From Telmatactis stephensoni (lineage: Eukaryota > Cnidaria > Anthozoa > Actiniaria > Isophelliidae), in assembly GCA_029948255.1 (NCBI GenBank), contig JALIZF010001281.1, positions 62,001-126,000 of the forward strand: a stretch of 64,000 nt of DNA, read 5' to 3'. The stretch's first letter is position 1, and every line of letters begins with the position of its first letter. Of this stretch, positions 35,978 through 48,175 are shown piece after piece. Made by a program: the position numbers and the translations under genes. The notes beneath the pieces are model-generated. The model was not told the DNA's origin and searched no databases. It saw nothing but the letters and a program-made list of their open reading frames with translations.

Positions 35978-36137
35978 AATAGACCCCTGAAGCCTTTACA
36001 TCACCACTTGTTTTGCATTGCATTGTGGGATCAGTTTAAGAAAACAAATTAAATCCACCATGTTTTATCCCAGACATGTCCCACAATGCATTGCATATAC
36101 TGTACGATACATGACATCAAAGCTTCAGAAGTCTATT
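35978..36137. mobile_element. 160-bp foldback MITE between converging genes
   Basis: AATAGACCCCTGAAGC pairs with GCTTCAGAAGTCTATT, and the inner pair TGCATTGTGGGA pairs with TCCCACAATGCA. Lies between the 3' ends of the transposase gene (+) and the SAM gene (-). Confidence 0.8.
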
Positions 36138-36307
36138 GATAACATTCAAACAATAGAATAACTATAAACATTATAAAACGCAAAAAATGAGTCAGACCAA
36201 AATGGCACCTTTTTACATGCCCTTAAATATCAACTGTATTGTTGTGCTTTTTATAAACTTTTTGACGCCCACAGCATTAAAATGCCCGTATACATGTATA
36301 TAATAAT

Positions 36308-38620
36308 TTAATCCAAGTGAAATTTCTTGCTAACATCTTTTTGTTCATCTACCCATTGAGAGAAAGAGAAACTTTGAGATTCATCTTGTGATAGCGAAGG
36401 TGGTTCAGAAGGACTTTTGTAGTAAGCTATGCCATCAACTAATGTCTGCTGCTCTTCAGCAGAAAACCCCATACTTTCGAGCATAACTTTACCAAAGTTT
36501 GGGTGGGCTAAAGCACTAAGCAACTGGCCATCCATGTTGTTGTCTTGGAACTTTGAAATGTGATGGCTGAGTCCCAGAGAAGCAAGGAAACTACAGCACT
36601 CTTGCAGTGAGAAATAGGACAATTCCTTGGGTTTTTCTTGGGATGATGGCATATCTGGTGAAGACTGTATTGCCTGCATGGATGTTGATATCGACTGCGT
36701 GGATGTTGATGGTGAGCTAGAAGTACATGGGTCAGTTGGCATTTGAAAAAGTGTAGGCTGCATGAATGTTTGCGCTGAGTTGGAAGCACAATTATTGGCA
36801 ATTGGCATTTGAAATGGTGAAGGCTGCATAAATGGTGGTGATGAAATAGTTGTTGAAGATGGCATCTGATGGGGTTGTTTTCCTGAAAGCTAATATAATA
36901 AATAGATCATTTTTTATCATCATACATGTAACAGCGTGTGCCTGATACAATGCCATTATTTCAATAAATTATTGGTGATAAAATGAACAAGATTAATAAT
37001 ATTACTATAACTTTTAATTAGCTGTTATTGTTATCATAGTTATCTTTTACATTGAAAGTTGTTATGAAAGACTTAAAATAAATTATGTACTAAGTAATGT
37101 CATTATTGAAAAATACTGAAAATCAGATGTTTGAAGTTTACATTAAAATTTAATACAAGACTTTCATAATGGCCGCTGCTAATTAGCATAAATAATGAAA
37201 AATTACTATTTCTGGAACTGTATCAATTTGAAATTATTAAGATTGTTGATTTTGATAATTTGTGCAATTTTCAAAACAAAACATTAAATCCTTGACAAGA
37301 TATGGGGATTTAAAATTCTGAAAATCCACCAAAACGAGGCTACCAAGGCTTTTTGGTCAAAATTACATACAAAACTCTCTATTTTTGACAGCGCATAACT
37401 TTTTTGATATTGAACCAAAAGTGATAAAATTTTCTGAAAATATTTGTCTTGAAGTAATTTCTCACATAACATTGATAATTTCTTGCACAAGGCCCTCATT
37501 TTCTCTACTGGAAAAAACTGAATTATGAAAGTGGTCTATTGGTTGATTATTTAATGTGCTTTATAAGTTACATTACATGTTCAAACTGGCAGAGGGAAAT
37601 ATTGTGCTATCATACATTTAGTGATATGGATATCAGTCTTTATTTTTACCTGAGAAAGCATTGTCATGGTGGTTGCCATCATGCTCATCATGCAAGTATT
37701 GAACATATTTTCAGTATATCCTTGGCCAAATGAGTTAGTGTTTTGTATTGGCCATTTCCCCTGCTTGTCCTGTTGATTCACAGCAGCCACTCGTGATGTT
37801 TTTGGTGGCGTGACAACTTTATCCATGTGTTTTATCCAATCTGGTTCTTCACCTATTCCTGATGAATGTCCCTCGAGTATCTCATCAGTCCAAAGCTTTA
37901 AATGTTTATGGCTGTATCTCCATAAGGTGCCTTTTTTTTCCAAATCTTTAATGAGTTGAGCATGACACTGATTCCAGAGATCATTCTCATCTTTCCTTGG
38001 TTGCTTTGGTTCAAGGTTCTTTATCATCTCTTCATCCCTTTTGTCCCCATCATATTGCAATTTTCTCTTACTACTATGATCTAAAATGAGGTTCATTAAA
38101 AAACTGATATAAATAATTTAAACAAGTGAGATATAATGCTATAGTACTGCTCCTACACAGACTATTTATAAATAGTTGTGTTTTGGGATAAATTTTATTT
38201 GCATTTGTATTCAAACAAAACATACAACCAGCATGTGTACTTGTGGCCCTATGCATTGAACAGTTGTACAAATAAACATACCTGAACTAGCCAATGACAA
38301 AGTTCCACAAGCTAGACAAAGGTTAGTACTTCCATATTGCTCCATAGCCTTTTCCAGATCACTATCATCTTGCAGTGCAACACACTGTTTTGTTCCTTTC
38401 TTCATCCAATATAACCCCTTGAGTGGGACAAATACTGCTTCTTTGTCATTGTAAGTTCTCAGAAGCATCTTTATCTCTTCAAGAGTGGCATTTTTGTCCA
38501 CTTTATGCAAAGTCTTGGCTGCCCCAGAGACATTTATTCTACCCCTAACTTCCTCTGCTTTGAATACAAATATGTCCATGTAGGATTTCTGTCTAGGAGA
38601 TCTCCTTGGTGTTTCTGGTT
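36308..38620 (-). CDS. SAM-domain protein, 5' exon not found
   Basis: Exons 38620-38282, 38080-37650 and 36882-36308 with good splice borders. The first exon shown begins after an acceptor (TTATTTAG) and lacks an ATG. It encodes a compact region with ATLEEIKMLLRTY, ALQDDSDLEKAMEQYGS and LCLACGTLSL, resembling a PB1/ubiquitin-like fold. The middle exon is polar with a short basic helix. The last has Ser/Pro/Met-rich repeats (MQPSPFQMP, MQPTLFQMP) then a SAM domain, LQECCSFLASLGLSHHISKF to MLESMGFSAEEQQTLVDGI. SAM domains mediate oligomerisation or RNA binding, so a scaffold or regulatory role is inferred. The missing 5' end lies next to or beyond the inverted-repeat-bounded segment starting at 38815. 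Confidence 0.6.
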
Positions 38621-41600
38621 CTAAATAAGCAATGAAGGAATTCAACTTTAACTATTGTGAAAGTACAAACAATAACATGACCAAATGCAAGCAATTATTA
38701 TTAGAGCATGTAACAATAAGCCTTATTTTAACGGCTGTTATTGTTTGAATTCCTTTGTTAATTAATTTGAACTTAAAGATGAAGAATTATAAAAATAAGT
38801 AAAATAAGTATATACTCAAGTATGTTAAGGCCTGGTTCAGACCACCGACAAAACCCCCCCGCGAAGTTGGCGGTCGTGATACGCGGGACTGTCCCGAAAG
38901 GTCCTGAAACCAAAAACAAAATGGCGGACATCGGCACAGCATGCTTGGCACGAAACTTTAGCTTAAGTAGCTTCATTTGGCCTTATTTTATTTCGATCGA
39001 TTAAAATATTATTTAAAGCTTTGCTAGTCTGCACTCAGGTTATCAATTGAAAGTATGAAGCCGTGTATTTCAATCGGACTTCGCTGTGGACTTCGCTGAT
39101 CATCATGACATTCGGCATCTAATCTTCGCATCATGGATTGTCTTGCAAGGTAAGTTTTATTCATTGAAATAAATAAGACACGTACAAAACTGCACACTTG
39201 AAAGAACTGACTATTGTTTTGATTTCTATTTTCATATAGCTTCCTTCTGAAATTCTCGTTTACATTTGATATGTCTTAAAGCATTTTTTGCATTTTTATA
39301 AGCTTAATAAATAAGTTAAGTTATAAGCTTAAACTCATATTCTTGGAATTTATCAGTTATCTTTACAACCTATTTACATGGTTTTTGTAAACCTTTTTTT
39401 CAATTTCAAGGGATTTCTTGATCATATCGAACGTGCATGGCATATGAAATTAAGAATTAAGACTTATTAAGCTTACTGCCCTACTGAATTGGACATTGTT
39501 TTGGTAAGTTGAAATGTTACAACCATAATTGATATTAATGTACATATATATTACACCCTATATACTGCAGTTAATTGCAAAAAGGCTGTTTATGGTATTT
39601 GATTCATTTGTAAACATGGAGCTTAACCGATATAGTAAATATTTTGGAGGTACCACCAGCCAGTAAATGATGCAGTTTTACATGTACATGTACTACAATA
39701 TAAAAATTGTACATGTACCTGAAGACGATCTATTTCTTATCACACCAGTAAGAATTTGATATATTTTGGGACTTGAACTGATACAAAATGTACAATTTGG
39801 TTAATATCTGTTGCAAAGAGTACATACCGTAATAAGCTACTGGAAATGAATAGTACATTGTATATACTATATAACTAGCCTTTTTGCATTGAACTGATAC
39901 CCATGACTGTCAAATCATTCATGACTAAATTTGTTCATGAGACGAGATGAATAGTTATGCCCCATTCTTGTAACAATTTGTTTGCAACCTTGTATTGCTT
40001 AAGATATTGTGAGATTTCATTGTTGTTGGCATAATCTTTGTTGGAAGGAATTCTGTCATGTGTTAAAAAAAATTCCTTATCCCAGTCTTTAATTTTATTC
40101 TGTAGCACCCTGACTTCCTTCAGCAATACTACTTGAATTCTTGAAACAGAACTTTCATATCTGTTAATTAGGTACCGTGATTTTGGATTTTGATTTAAGC
40201 TGTGTTTAGTCTTGTCATATTCAGCTAATTCTGGAGTTAAACCTAATACTATTTTCAATGCTTTTGCTGTCTTGGTAAACAACTCTTTATCACCAGTGTT
40301 GTGTATATCTTTGTTGGTTTGCTGGTTGATGTTAGTGGAGCCAGTTTCAGTGGTTGCTTTGTTGTGGGACACTTCAATATCATCTTCAAATAGGATGTCA
40401 ATCACATTATCTTCATCAGATTTATCACATGTTTGGTCTGTAAAATAATCATTGCATCTTAATTTATTTGTCAGATTCACAAGCATTACTCCACATGCTG
40501 AATAAAATTACCATTATCACTCTCAGTTGTCATCAAATATACACCAGGAATAATAGATGAACTGCTTTGATCACTTTGATCTAGATATAGGGATAAGAAA
40601 ATGAATTAAGTAACAAAATATGAATCAAGTGTTCTGTTGTGTTGACAATAAGTGTTTTTTAATACCTTCATAGCCTGATGTGCATGTATTAGCAGATGAG
40701 GATACAATATCATTGGTGTGCTTCTCTCTTTCGTGCTCTTCACAGATGTCATAGCCACATAGATCTGTAATAACAAAATTATATTTAATTTGACCACAAA
40801 TAGAGAGCACTTCAAAAAGAATCTGAGTAAAAAAAAAAAAACAAAGCAAAACAAAACAAAGACATACCAAACAATACTGAAGTGGTTTCTTCCCTATCAT
40901 CTTCAAGTGGATTTCCATGGCATTCTCTTTGATCTATAATCATAAATTATGCACAAATGATATAAGCTATTACTATGTAATATTGTCATAGAATCCAGTT
41001 GCATGTGTACTTCCTTTCTAACAAAAAGATATTCAGGAAATTTAGAAATTCATCCTGGTTGATAATGGTTGGCTGAGAGTTGTTTAATGTTTACAGTTCT
41101 GTATCTAATGTTTTGGCTATCTCAATAACATCCATTCAATACATAACTACTTTGTAAAACTAACCATTTTCACTGGTTCTTGCTTCAGCAGCATTAACTG
41201 GTTCCATATCTTCTTCCACCTCTGTTGATTCTTCATTTTTGTCGAACACAACTACCCCTTTGTCATCTCTTAATTTGTACAATGGTAGATCCTCAGGTTT
41301 TTTGGTACACTTAACCCAGGTGTCATCAAGATGTTGTTGAACTGACTTGATGGAGTTTGATCTAAATGGGTATAGATTTGGACCACAGTGTCGTGTTACA
41401 GGCTCATCTGTACCATCAAAAAACTCGATGGAACCATCGTCATGCCATTTCCACCAAATCTTACCAACATCCAGGTAGTCACTTATCTTCTGCACATGTG
41501 CTTGCCACATTCTTGAATTCTTCAACAAAAACTGCTTCTTAAATATAGTATTCTGGGGCTTTGGAAGATGTTTAGCGATTTTTGATAGCTCTCGTTCTTG

Positions 41601-43219
41601 GTTTACCACTACATCTTGATCTTCTTCCTGACAGTCTTCCCCTTGGATGTGAAGGAATGCATTTGGTATGAGGTCTTCTGATCTCTTGCTCCAAGTTTTC
41701 CGTGTGATATCTTCTATTCTATCGAAAAATCTTTCAAAAAGCTCAGCGTTGATGGATCTGAGACATATTAGGCGGTATATCAATGGTGCATGGTCAATGA
41801 TCTGGTGGTAGTATAGGCCAAACAACTTTCTGTATGTCATGGTCTTTGGAGGTGTCAAAACAGCTCTGACAGCTTGTGAGTGCTTCAGTGTAACATTGTA
41901 AAGCCTCAGTATCTGTCGTGGATTTCGTTGTTCTTCATAGGCATAATACATCTGCATCATCTCACAAAACGTTGTTAAGAGATCCCTGACATTCTCATCA
42001 ATGTTTTCATTCATGGCTAGTCTGACAGTTACTTGTAAAAGGGCTCTTCTATAATCTATACACCTCAATTTTTGCTTATTGAGAGAAACTGAGATTGTCT
42101 CTTTCAACAGAATTAGGGTTTCAACATCAGATATGTGGGTCGGCAGCTCAGTGAGGATGTGTTCAATGTGGTTCAGGCAGCAGTGAAGTGGCTCAAAAAA
42201 TAGTACTTCATAATTGCTTAAGTTGAGGTCAGAAAGTTCAGTGTGATCAGTATTGTAAGTGTGAATCAAAGCAGGAAGTTTGGTGGTCCCACCAAGAATT
42301 TCATTTAGACGTTGTTGCAGATCTGGTTTTAAACATGAAGTCTTCACCTCTTGCTTGAAGTTCATTTCGAAGCTCATCAACTTTTAGTTTGTCGAATGGT
42401 TTAATCCCTCCCTTTTTCCCAAAACTCCAGACAGGACCAGGTCTTTCTCTCTTTGAGGGTTTTATACCTGCGGTATGACATATATTCGTAGTCATCTGCA
42501 TCCTGATATCACCATCACAGCCAGAACACCCCAGATGACCTCCTTTCTGCGTACCATCTTGAAATTCTACACTAGGATTATCGCCGTTCATGAACCTCAT
42601 TTTTTCATGTATATCAATGTTATTGTATTGTAGAGGCTGGTTGAGGCCTCGGAGGCATTCTCGTCTTGTTGGTGTAAATGTAAGCTGGTCAGCATCACTT
42701 GACCCAAACTTTCCCATATCCATGTACAGACTGAACTTTCTTTGGATTTCCAAACTTTGCTTTGTATTCGTCATCTGTGAGATATACAGCAGGATCATAA
42801 TAACTCTCGCATCAGGAAAAGTAAGATTCCTTGATTACCTAAACCTGAGTGGTCATGCCATACAAGCCAATTCCTCTCCCTCTCCACTTTTTTTAGATGG
42901 GTACGGCATTGTGGTGCTGATAGGGTATTGGTGTTCTCATGAAGATCGTTAAGTCTGGACTTGATATCATCATCATGCATGGAATCATACTCTTGATCAG
43001 ACCTGTTATTGATAAATGATTTTAAATTTAGCTTGAGTTTATTGTTAAAAAGAGAATTTCAAATGTAAAGTTTTTTACATGATGGGTCAGTAAGAATATC
43101 TTTGGTGCAGTGAACTGTTTTGCCATTCACTTTTCCAGTCATTGATTCATTGAATCATTCAGTCATTAATTTATTCATTTATTTATTCAATCACTAATAA
43201 AACTATATAACAATACTTA

Positions 43220-43346
43220 TTAAAGTTATGTGCCATCTAGGGGTAAAGACCCTTTGAGGCCTACAATAGGTCAGGTAAGGTCTTTCCATCCTGTGTTACA
43301 TGTGTAGATGGCTTCCCTCACTCCGCTAGATGGCATAAAACTTTAG
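43220..43346. mobile_element. 127-bp MITE in an intron of the large gene
   Basis: TTAAAGTTATGTGCCATCTAG-type left end (positions 43220-43240) mirrors CTAGATGGCATAAAACTTTAG at the right. No ORF. Confidence 0.75.
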
Positions 43347-43847
43347 AGTATGGTCAAGACTCAAGACAGTAATGTGGCATGTTTATGTTAATAATCTATT
43401 TCATACTCAATTCAATATTAAATATATTACCTAATTCTCAGGAATGTTTCATGCTTTTTAATGCTTTCTTTCCTTATGTCACCCAAGGGGTACTTTCTTG
43501 CTGTGATATGGCATTCTTTTGTTTCAATACCCTTTCCACCTTCTTTTAACACCAGCTTTGTATAATTAGTTGACAGGACTGGAATTCCAAGATTGTAATA
43601 TCCAGAAGCCACTCTTGATTTTATGTCACTTTTAATAAAACAATTGGATCGTGGAACAGGTATGGACACTTCCCCACCTTTCTGTTTAATTAAAGCACGT
43701 CTGATGCGTTTACCTGTGGTTAAAAGTCAAGATTACATAGTTTTATACCAGTGAGAATAATGCCATTTTTATTGCTTGTTTTCCATACACTCATGCTCTC
43801 TTTTTTGACTAGTTCCCACTTCCATTATTATTATGAAAAATATGAAC

Positions 43848-44127
43848 TAAGGTGGCTCGATATAGTTTTTTTTACTATGCTTCCATTTTTCATTCCATAA
43901 ATTGAGCACCTTACTCTTCAGAGATACTTTAGAAAAATTGATTTTATCCATCTTTGTTTACCGTCGCTATAGCAACACAAATAGAAGTGAAATAGACAAA
44001 AATCAAAACTTTGTTTCAAATCCAATAATTGGTGTAAAAACTGATTCGGTTAATCAAGAGTAAGTTGCTCATTCGTGAAGTGGGAAATGGAGGCATTGTC
44101 AAGAAAGAACTATATTGAGCCACCTTA
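43848..44127. mobile_element. 280-bp MITE abutting an exon of the large gene
   Basis: TAAGGTGGCTCGATATAGTT and AACTATATTGAGCCACCTTA are near-perfect terminal inverted repeats. On the minus strand the exon 44975-44133 ends only six bases before this element, so its donor site is GTATTT directly followed by the element. Confidence 0.85.
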
Positions 44128-46859
44128 AATACCTTTGTTTTTGGGTCTTTGATAAGGACTTATGTCAATTCCATTGGCTATTAGAAAATCTTGTAAAATC
44201 TGACCACCATTTTGTGGAACATTTTCGGATCCTGCTTTACAGATGTGATATTTGCGAGCCATTTCACTCCAATTGATTGGTGAATGTGGCCATTCTTTCA
44301 CATCATCCAAAAGCTGCTCAGTATCTCCACGAATGTTTTCCTGCTTTGGTGAATGTGATTTTTCTTTGGTCTGCTTAGAGACTCGTTCCCTAGCTGCTTT
44401 CTTCGACTCAAACCCTTGGTCAAGTCTCTGTTTTTTTCTTACAGAAAAAGATACCCTTTGGCCTAAGTGGACATCCACATCTGTTTTGGCCCATTCCTCC
44501 TCTATTGATCTTTTTATGCCTCTCTTAAACTCTCTCGATTTTTTTTTTCTTTCCACAGGTGATTCCTTCTTGACTACACCAGACTCTGGCACAAGAGTGA
44601 TTATTTCAGAGAAATCTTTGCCAAGTTTTGAATTACAAAAGCTGTTCACTTCCTTGAAAATTGACTGACTAACTTCTTTCAGCTCAGTAGCTTTAGGTTT
44701 TGATGATGCTATGGGAAATTCTTTTATTTTCAAATCAACCAATGGCCTTCTTTTTATGTTAGACAATCCAACTTTCTCAGGATAGGAATTAGTTAGTTTG
44801 GAATGGAAAATCCTGCAGCATTCACAGTTTCTGAGACTGTGCATTTGTTGTCTGCTGATTGGCAGTTTCTTCCATTTTGCTGAAGAAAATGATTTAAGAT
44901 ATGAGGCTCTATCTTCTGGTTTACACCAATTAGTTATTGTCTGATGAACCTTTTTGTACTTGTCTTTAAATGGTCCTGTAGATATAATTCAGCTATTGTG
45001 ATTGTATGTAATTATGTTAAATCATTACCCTAATGTAGAAATTAGCTATTTAATTGTAGGTTTTTTTTATTAAATATAGTGAAGCTTGTGTTGGTTGTGT
45101 GTTTTTTTTCTTCATACAACTTGTATTGTATTAGGAGTGTGGGTCTCTTTGTTGTCTCAGTATTTCAAAACAATGGAGTTTCCTGTTCCACCATTTCCAC
45201 CAGGCCTTCTAGAATTTATATTGAAAATTTAGAGTTGTAGTGCATATCCAAATCTTTAATGTTAGGGAACAAACACAAAAAGTAAGCAATAGTTATCACC
45301 ATTTAGTAGTGAAAAGTGCCAATAAACAATACAAAACAATAGAAATTGGATTGAATAATACTATTTAGTGATATTTATATTGCACACTTTTAGTGTTAGT
45401 ACTAATAGATATGAGTATCACAATTGAAGAAATTGATCTGAAATGTTATTTAATTATATTATTCAACAAGACACCTCAGGTAGACCAACATGTTATCCAT
45501 TTTTTTATGACTTCAAGTCAATGTCTTCTAATGTATTGAGATATGATCATTCCTACAGATGTTTTTTATTTGTGTATATTTTCACTTCAAGTCTACATCT
45601 TATAATAATGTGTTGAGATATGATATTGATCATTCCTACAAATATGTGTTTGGTCTTACCTTGTTGTATTTCAAAGCGAGGATTTCCTCCAAATTGGTTC
45701 TTAAAAAGGTTGTATCGTTCGTTCAGGATGCGACTATTATACTTAGACAGACTTTCTCCTTCAAGTTTTGGTATATTTTGTATAGCTAAAGCTCTAGATT
45801 CGTAAAGAAATACGCGAGCAAAACCACAATTGAAAAGTTTAGACATTTTGATTTTGGCGCTCAAATGAAATGCACACGGCGCATGACATGCTAACATTGC
45901 AGATAACGGCTGCCATAAATATTTTAAGGCTTAGGAAGTCTTTTATTAGTTAAAACTATGGCTAAAAATCAAAACAACAACAACAGTTCTAATCGAATTT
46001 TATTCATACAATTCTACATAAAAGTACAGCTATTTTCGATGAAAAAGAGAAAACAATAAATATTAAAAGCATTTTACGGCTTACATTCAAGTCACAGTTG
46101 GTATTAATTGTTTCCCAAAGCTAAACTTCACAAGTATCTTCCTTCAACCTTCTTAGTCCGCCATCTTTACTTGAGCCGCCAGTTTGTGGCGTTAGCAGCC
46201 TTTTTTGGCAATTTTAATACACACAGAGGACCCCAGAAGTTGTATTGTGGCCTCAAATAACATTTTGAGGGAGGGGTGGGTGCCTGAATCACTTGGAGGT
46301 CGAGTTGCATCCTGGGTCAAACATGGCGGATCAACTAGAGCTGGCATGGTTAATATGAAAATCCGGCAAAGTAGGTACATTTTTTCACATTTGTTATTGC
46401 AGTTTCTTGGTTAATTAGAAACTTCATTTGATTTTTAACGACTTCTCGTCCGCGAAATACGTCCATTTGTTTAGAATACCATCACGACGCGATCATACAA
46501 ATATCGGGCCTCAGTCATTTCGACTTTTTTATCATTTAGAATTTTCCAAAATAAGGAAATCAACTTTAGCGAGCGACAAAAATTAGATTTTAATGCTTAA
46601 AACTTTATTAATCAAAAATGGATTGAATTTGTTGTTGTTCTGACCACCTCATTTTTACCTGAATGTTGCAACTTGACGATCACGTGATAAATCACGTGAT
46701 CAATTGTGCTTGCAAACAAGGCATTAAGGAGATGCATAACGTTTAGAACTATTGACTTGCAAAGTTTCAACCATTTCCATTGGATGGCTGCGATTTTATT
46801 GGCAAAACAAATTTAGGGAAAAAATGGCACTGAACCAGGCCTTAACACACTTGAGTGTT

Positions 46860-48175
46860 TTAACCAATGAGGTGAATGGTTGAAACAATACCACAATTAA
46901 TACCCAACGGTCTTTCTTGCCGTTACTCTCCCTAGTTCTTACTCGGAGAGTTACTTAAGAAAATAAAGTAGAATGCTGAAATCTAGTTATTAAAATACCA
47001 AGAAAGAAAAGATAATAATTAAGGGTAAAAAAATGGAAAAGAATGATAACGAAGAAAAAAAAAAAGAAGAAAAAAAAAAAATTGGCGTCGGCAGGGGCAG
47101 GACTTGAATTTGTAACACCAAAGTCGGCATCCCCCGGAAGCTAATGGACAAAATAAATAAATGATTGAAAAACAGGAAAAAATATTAAATTTTGGGACGA
47201 TTCTCCCGAGACATTCAAAGAAGCTGAGACATCGAATCGACTTACGTTACGGATGAAGATTTCGGCCCCATCCACGCTATCCCGGTGCTACATAAAACAG
47301 TTGTCTTGGCCCGAAGGCCAGGGAGGGAGACGATATCCGGACCCTAATCCATACCTTTAGATATCACCTTAGACCGCTGCGCTACCTAGACACTTAATAA
47401 TTTTAATGTCTAATTGGGGTAGTCTATTCGGCGAAGTTTCATTGTAATGCTAATAGTTTGTTGTAGTTTGTTCAGGATCCCCATTGGTTTGTACTACGTC
47501 CTCAGGGAGATAAAATAGCCAATCAAAGTCCAGCCATTCAATAAAATATTAATATAAATAAGAATAAACAGAAAGAGTAAATAAAAGAATAAATTATCTT
47601 GAGCCGTTTGCAAGATTTGCAACGTCAGAAGTTGCGCTATTTTTCAGTCCTTTACCGGATTGACTGTTTTCAGATGGAAGCCGCATTTCCTTTTTCAGGT
47701 AAAATCCTAAATCATATATAACAAGACGAAAACTTGAACCATCACTAAAGTTATAATACTTTGAAATGGTTTTTAATATTTAGATTAATGGGGTTTTTTT
47801 TCTTTTAATTTTCTTTATCGATATGTATCGAGGAAGTCATGAACCACGGACGAAACTCTATCCCTAGAAATTTGAAGGAATATTTTCTGCCAGATTGTAA
47901 TTTTCGCGATTTGACAGTAGAATCGAAAGGAACTCAATTTCAGGAAAACATTCTAGTGGATTTTGCACAGATTTATTTGAAATTCCAGTTGAATTTATTT
48001 ACCAGAAGGACTGGGCTTCCTGTTTTGTGAGGTCAAAGAGACTGGGCCAATTCAATTCAGCCAATCAGAGACAAGCACTTGATGTTCAAAACTCCAAAAT
48101 GGCGGCCAAGTGTTGTTGGTTGTCCTGAACAAATCCTTTATTTCCATTGTTTTTAGTTAATTAACTCAAAGTAAT
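46860..48175. other. intergenic with tRNA-like remnants, 5' flank of CEP95
   Basis: On the minus strand 47393-47330 has GGTAGCGCAGCGGTCTAAGG, like a tRNA-Leu A-box region, and 47140-47085 has AAATTCAAGTCCTGCCCC, like a B-box/T-arm. They may be the two ends of a tRNA-derived SINE with insertion. AAAATGGCGGCC just upstream of CEP95 (48097-48108) may be a YY1-like promoter motif. Confidence 0.35.

Larger units (their letters stand above)
39935..45897 (-). pseudogene. large multi-exon mobile-element-like gene with frameshifts
   Basis: Segments: 45897 (or 45846)-45660, 44975-44133, 43713-43431, 43002-41165, 40933-40868, 40764-40666, 40580-40512, 40437-39935, with GT-AG borders. The longest exon shows LVWHDHS, YDPAVYLTDDEY, GSSDADQL, QKGGHLGCSGCDGDI (Cys pair), LKVDELRNELQARG (SAP-like helix), then FEPLHCCLNHIEHIL and LFERFFDRIEDITRK. 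The frame breaks by one base at about 42805, 42720 and 42310, so this copy is inactive or the assembly is wrong there. I recall similar ORFs as multicopy uncharacterised genes in cnidarians, which fits a mobile family. The last exon has a WD/WE-x-x-F...RIPSNKDY motif like Sld2/RecQL4 and FAM13 proteins. Function unknown. Confidence 0.6.
38815..46858. mobile_element. 8-kb segment bounded by 26-bp inverted repeats
   Basis: CTCAAGTATGTTAAGGCCTGGTTCAG lies at 38815-38840 (written here in two overlapping halves: CTCAAGTATGTTAAGG and AAGGCCTGGTTCAG). Its inverted copy CTGAACCAGGCCTT / TTAACACACTTGAG is at 46833-46858, with one mismatch. Homology stops on both sides of this block. Everything coding between them is one large minus-strand gene (45897-39935), frameshifted. 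No clear target duplication was seen. The arrangement is that of a large cut-and-paste element, but the gene shows no transposase motif that I recognise. Alternatively, two separate copies of a small element happen to face each other. Confidence 0.5.
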
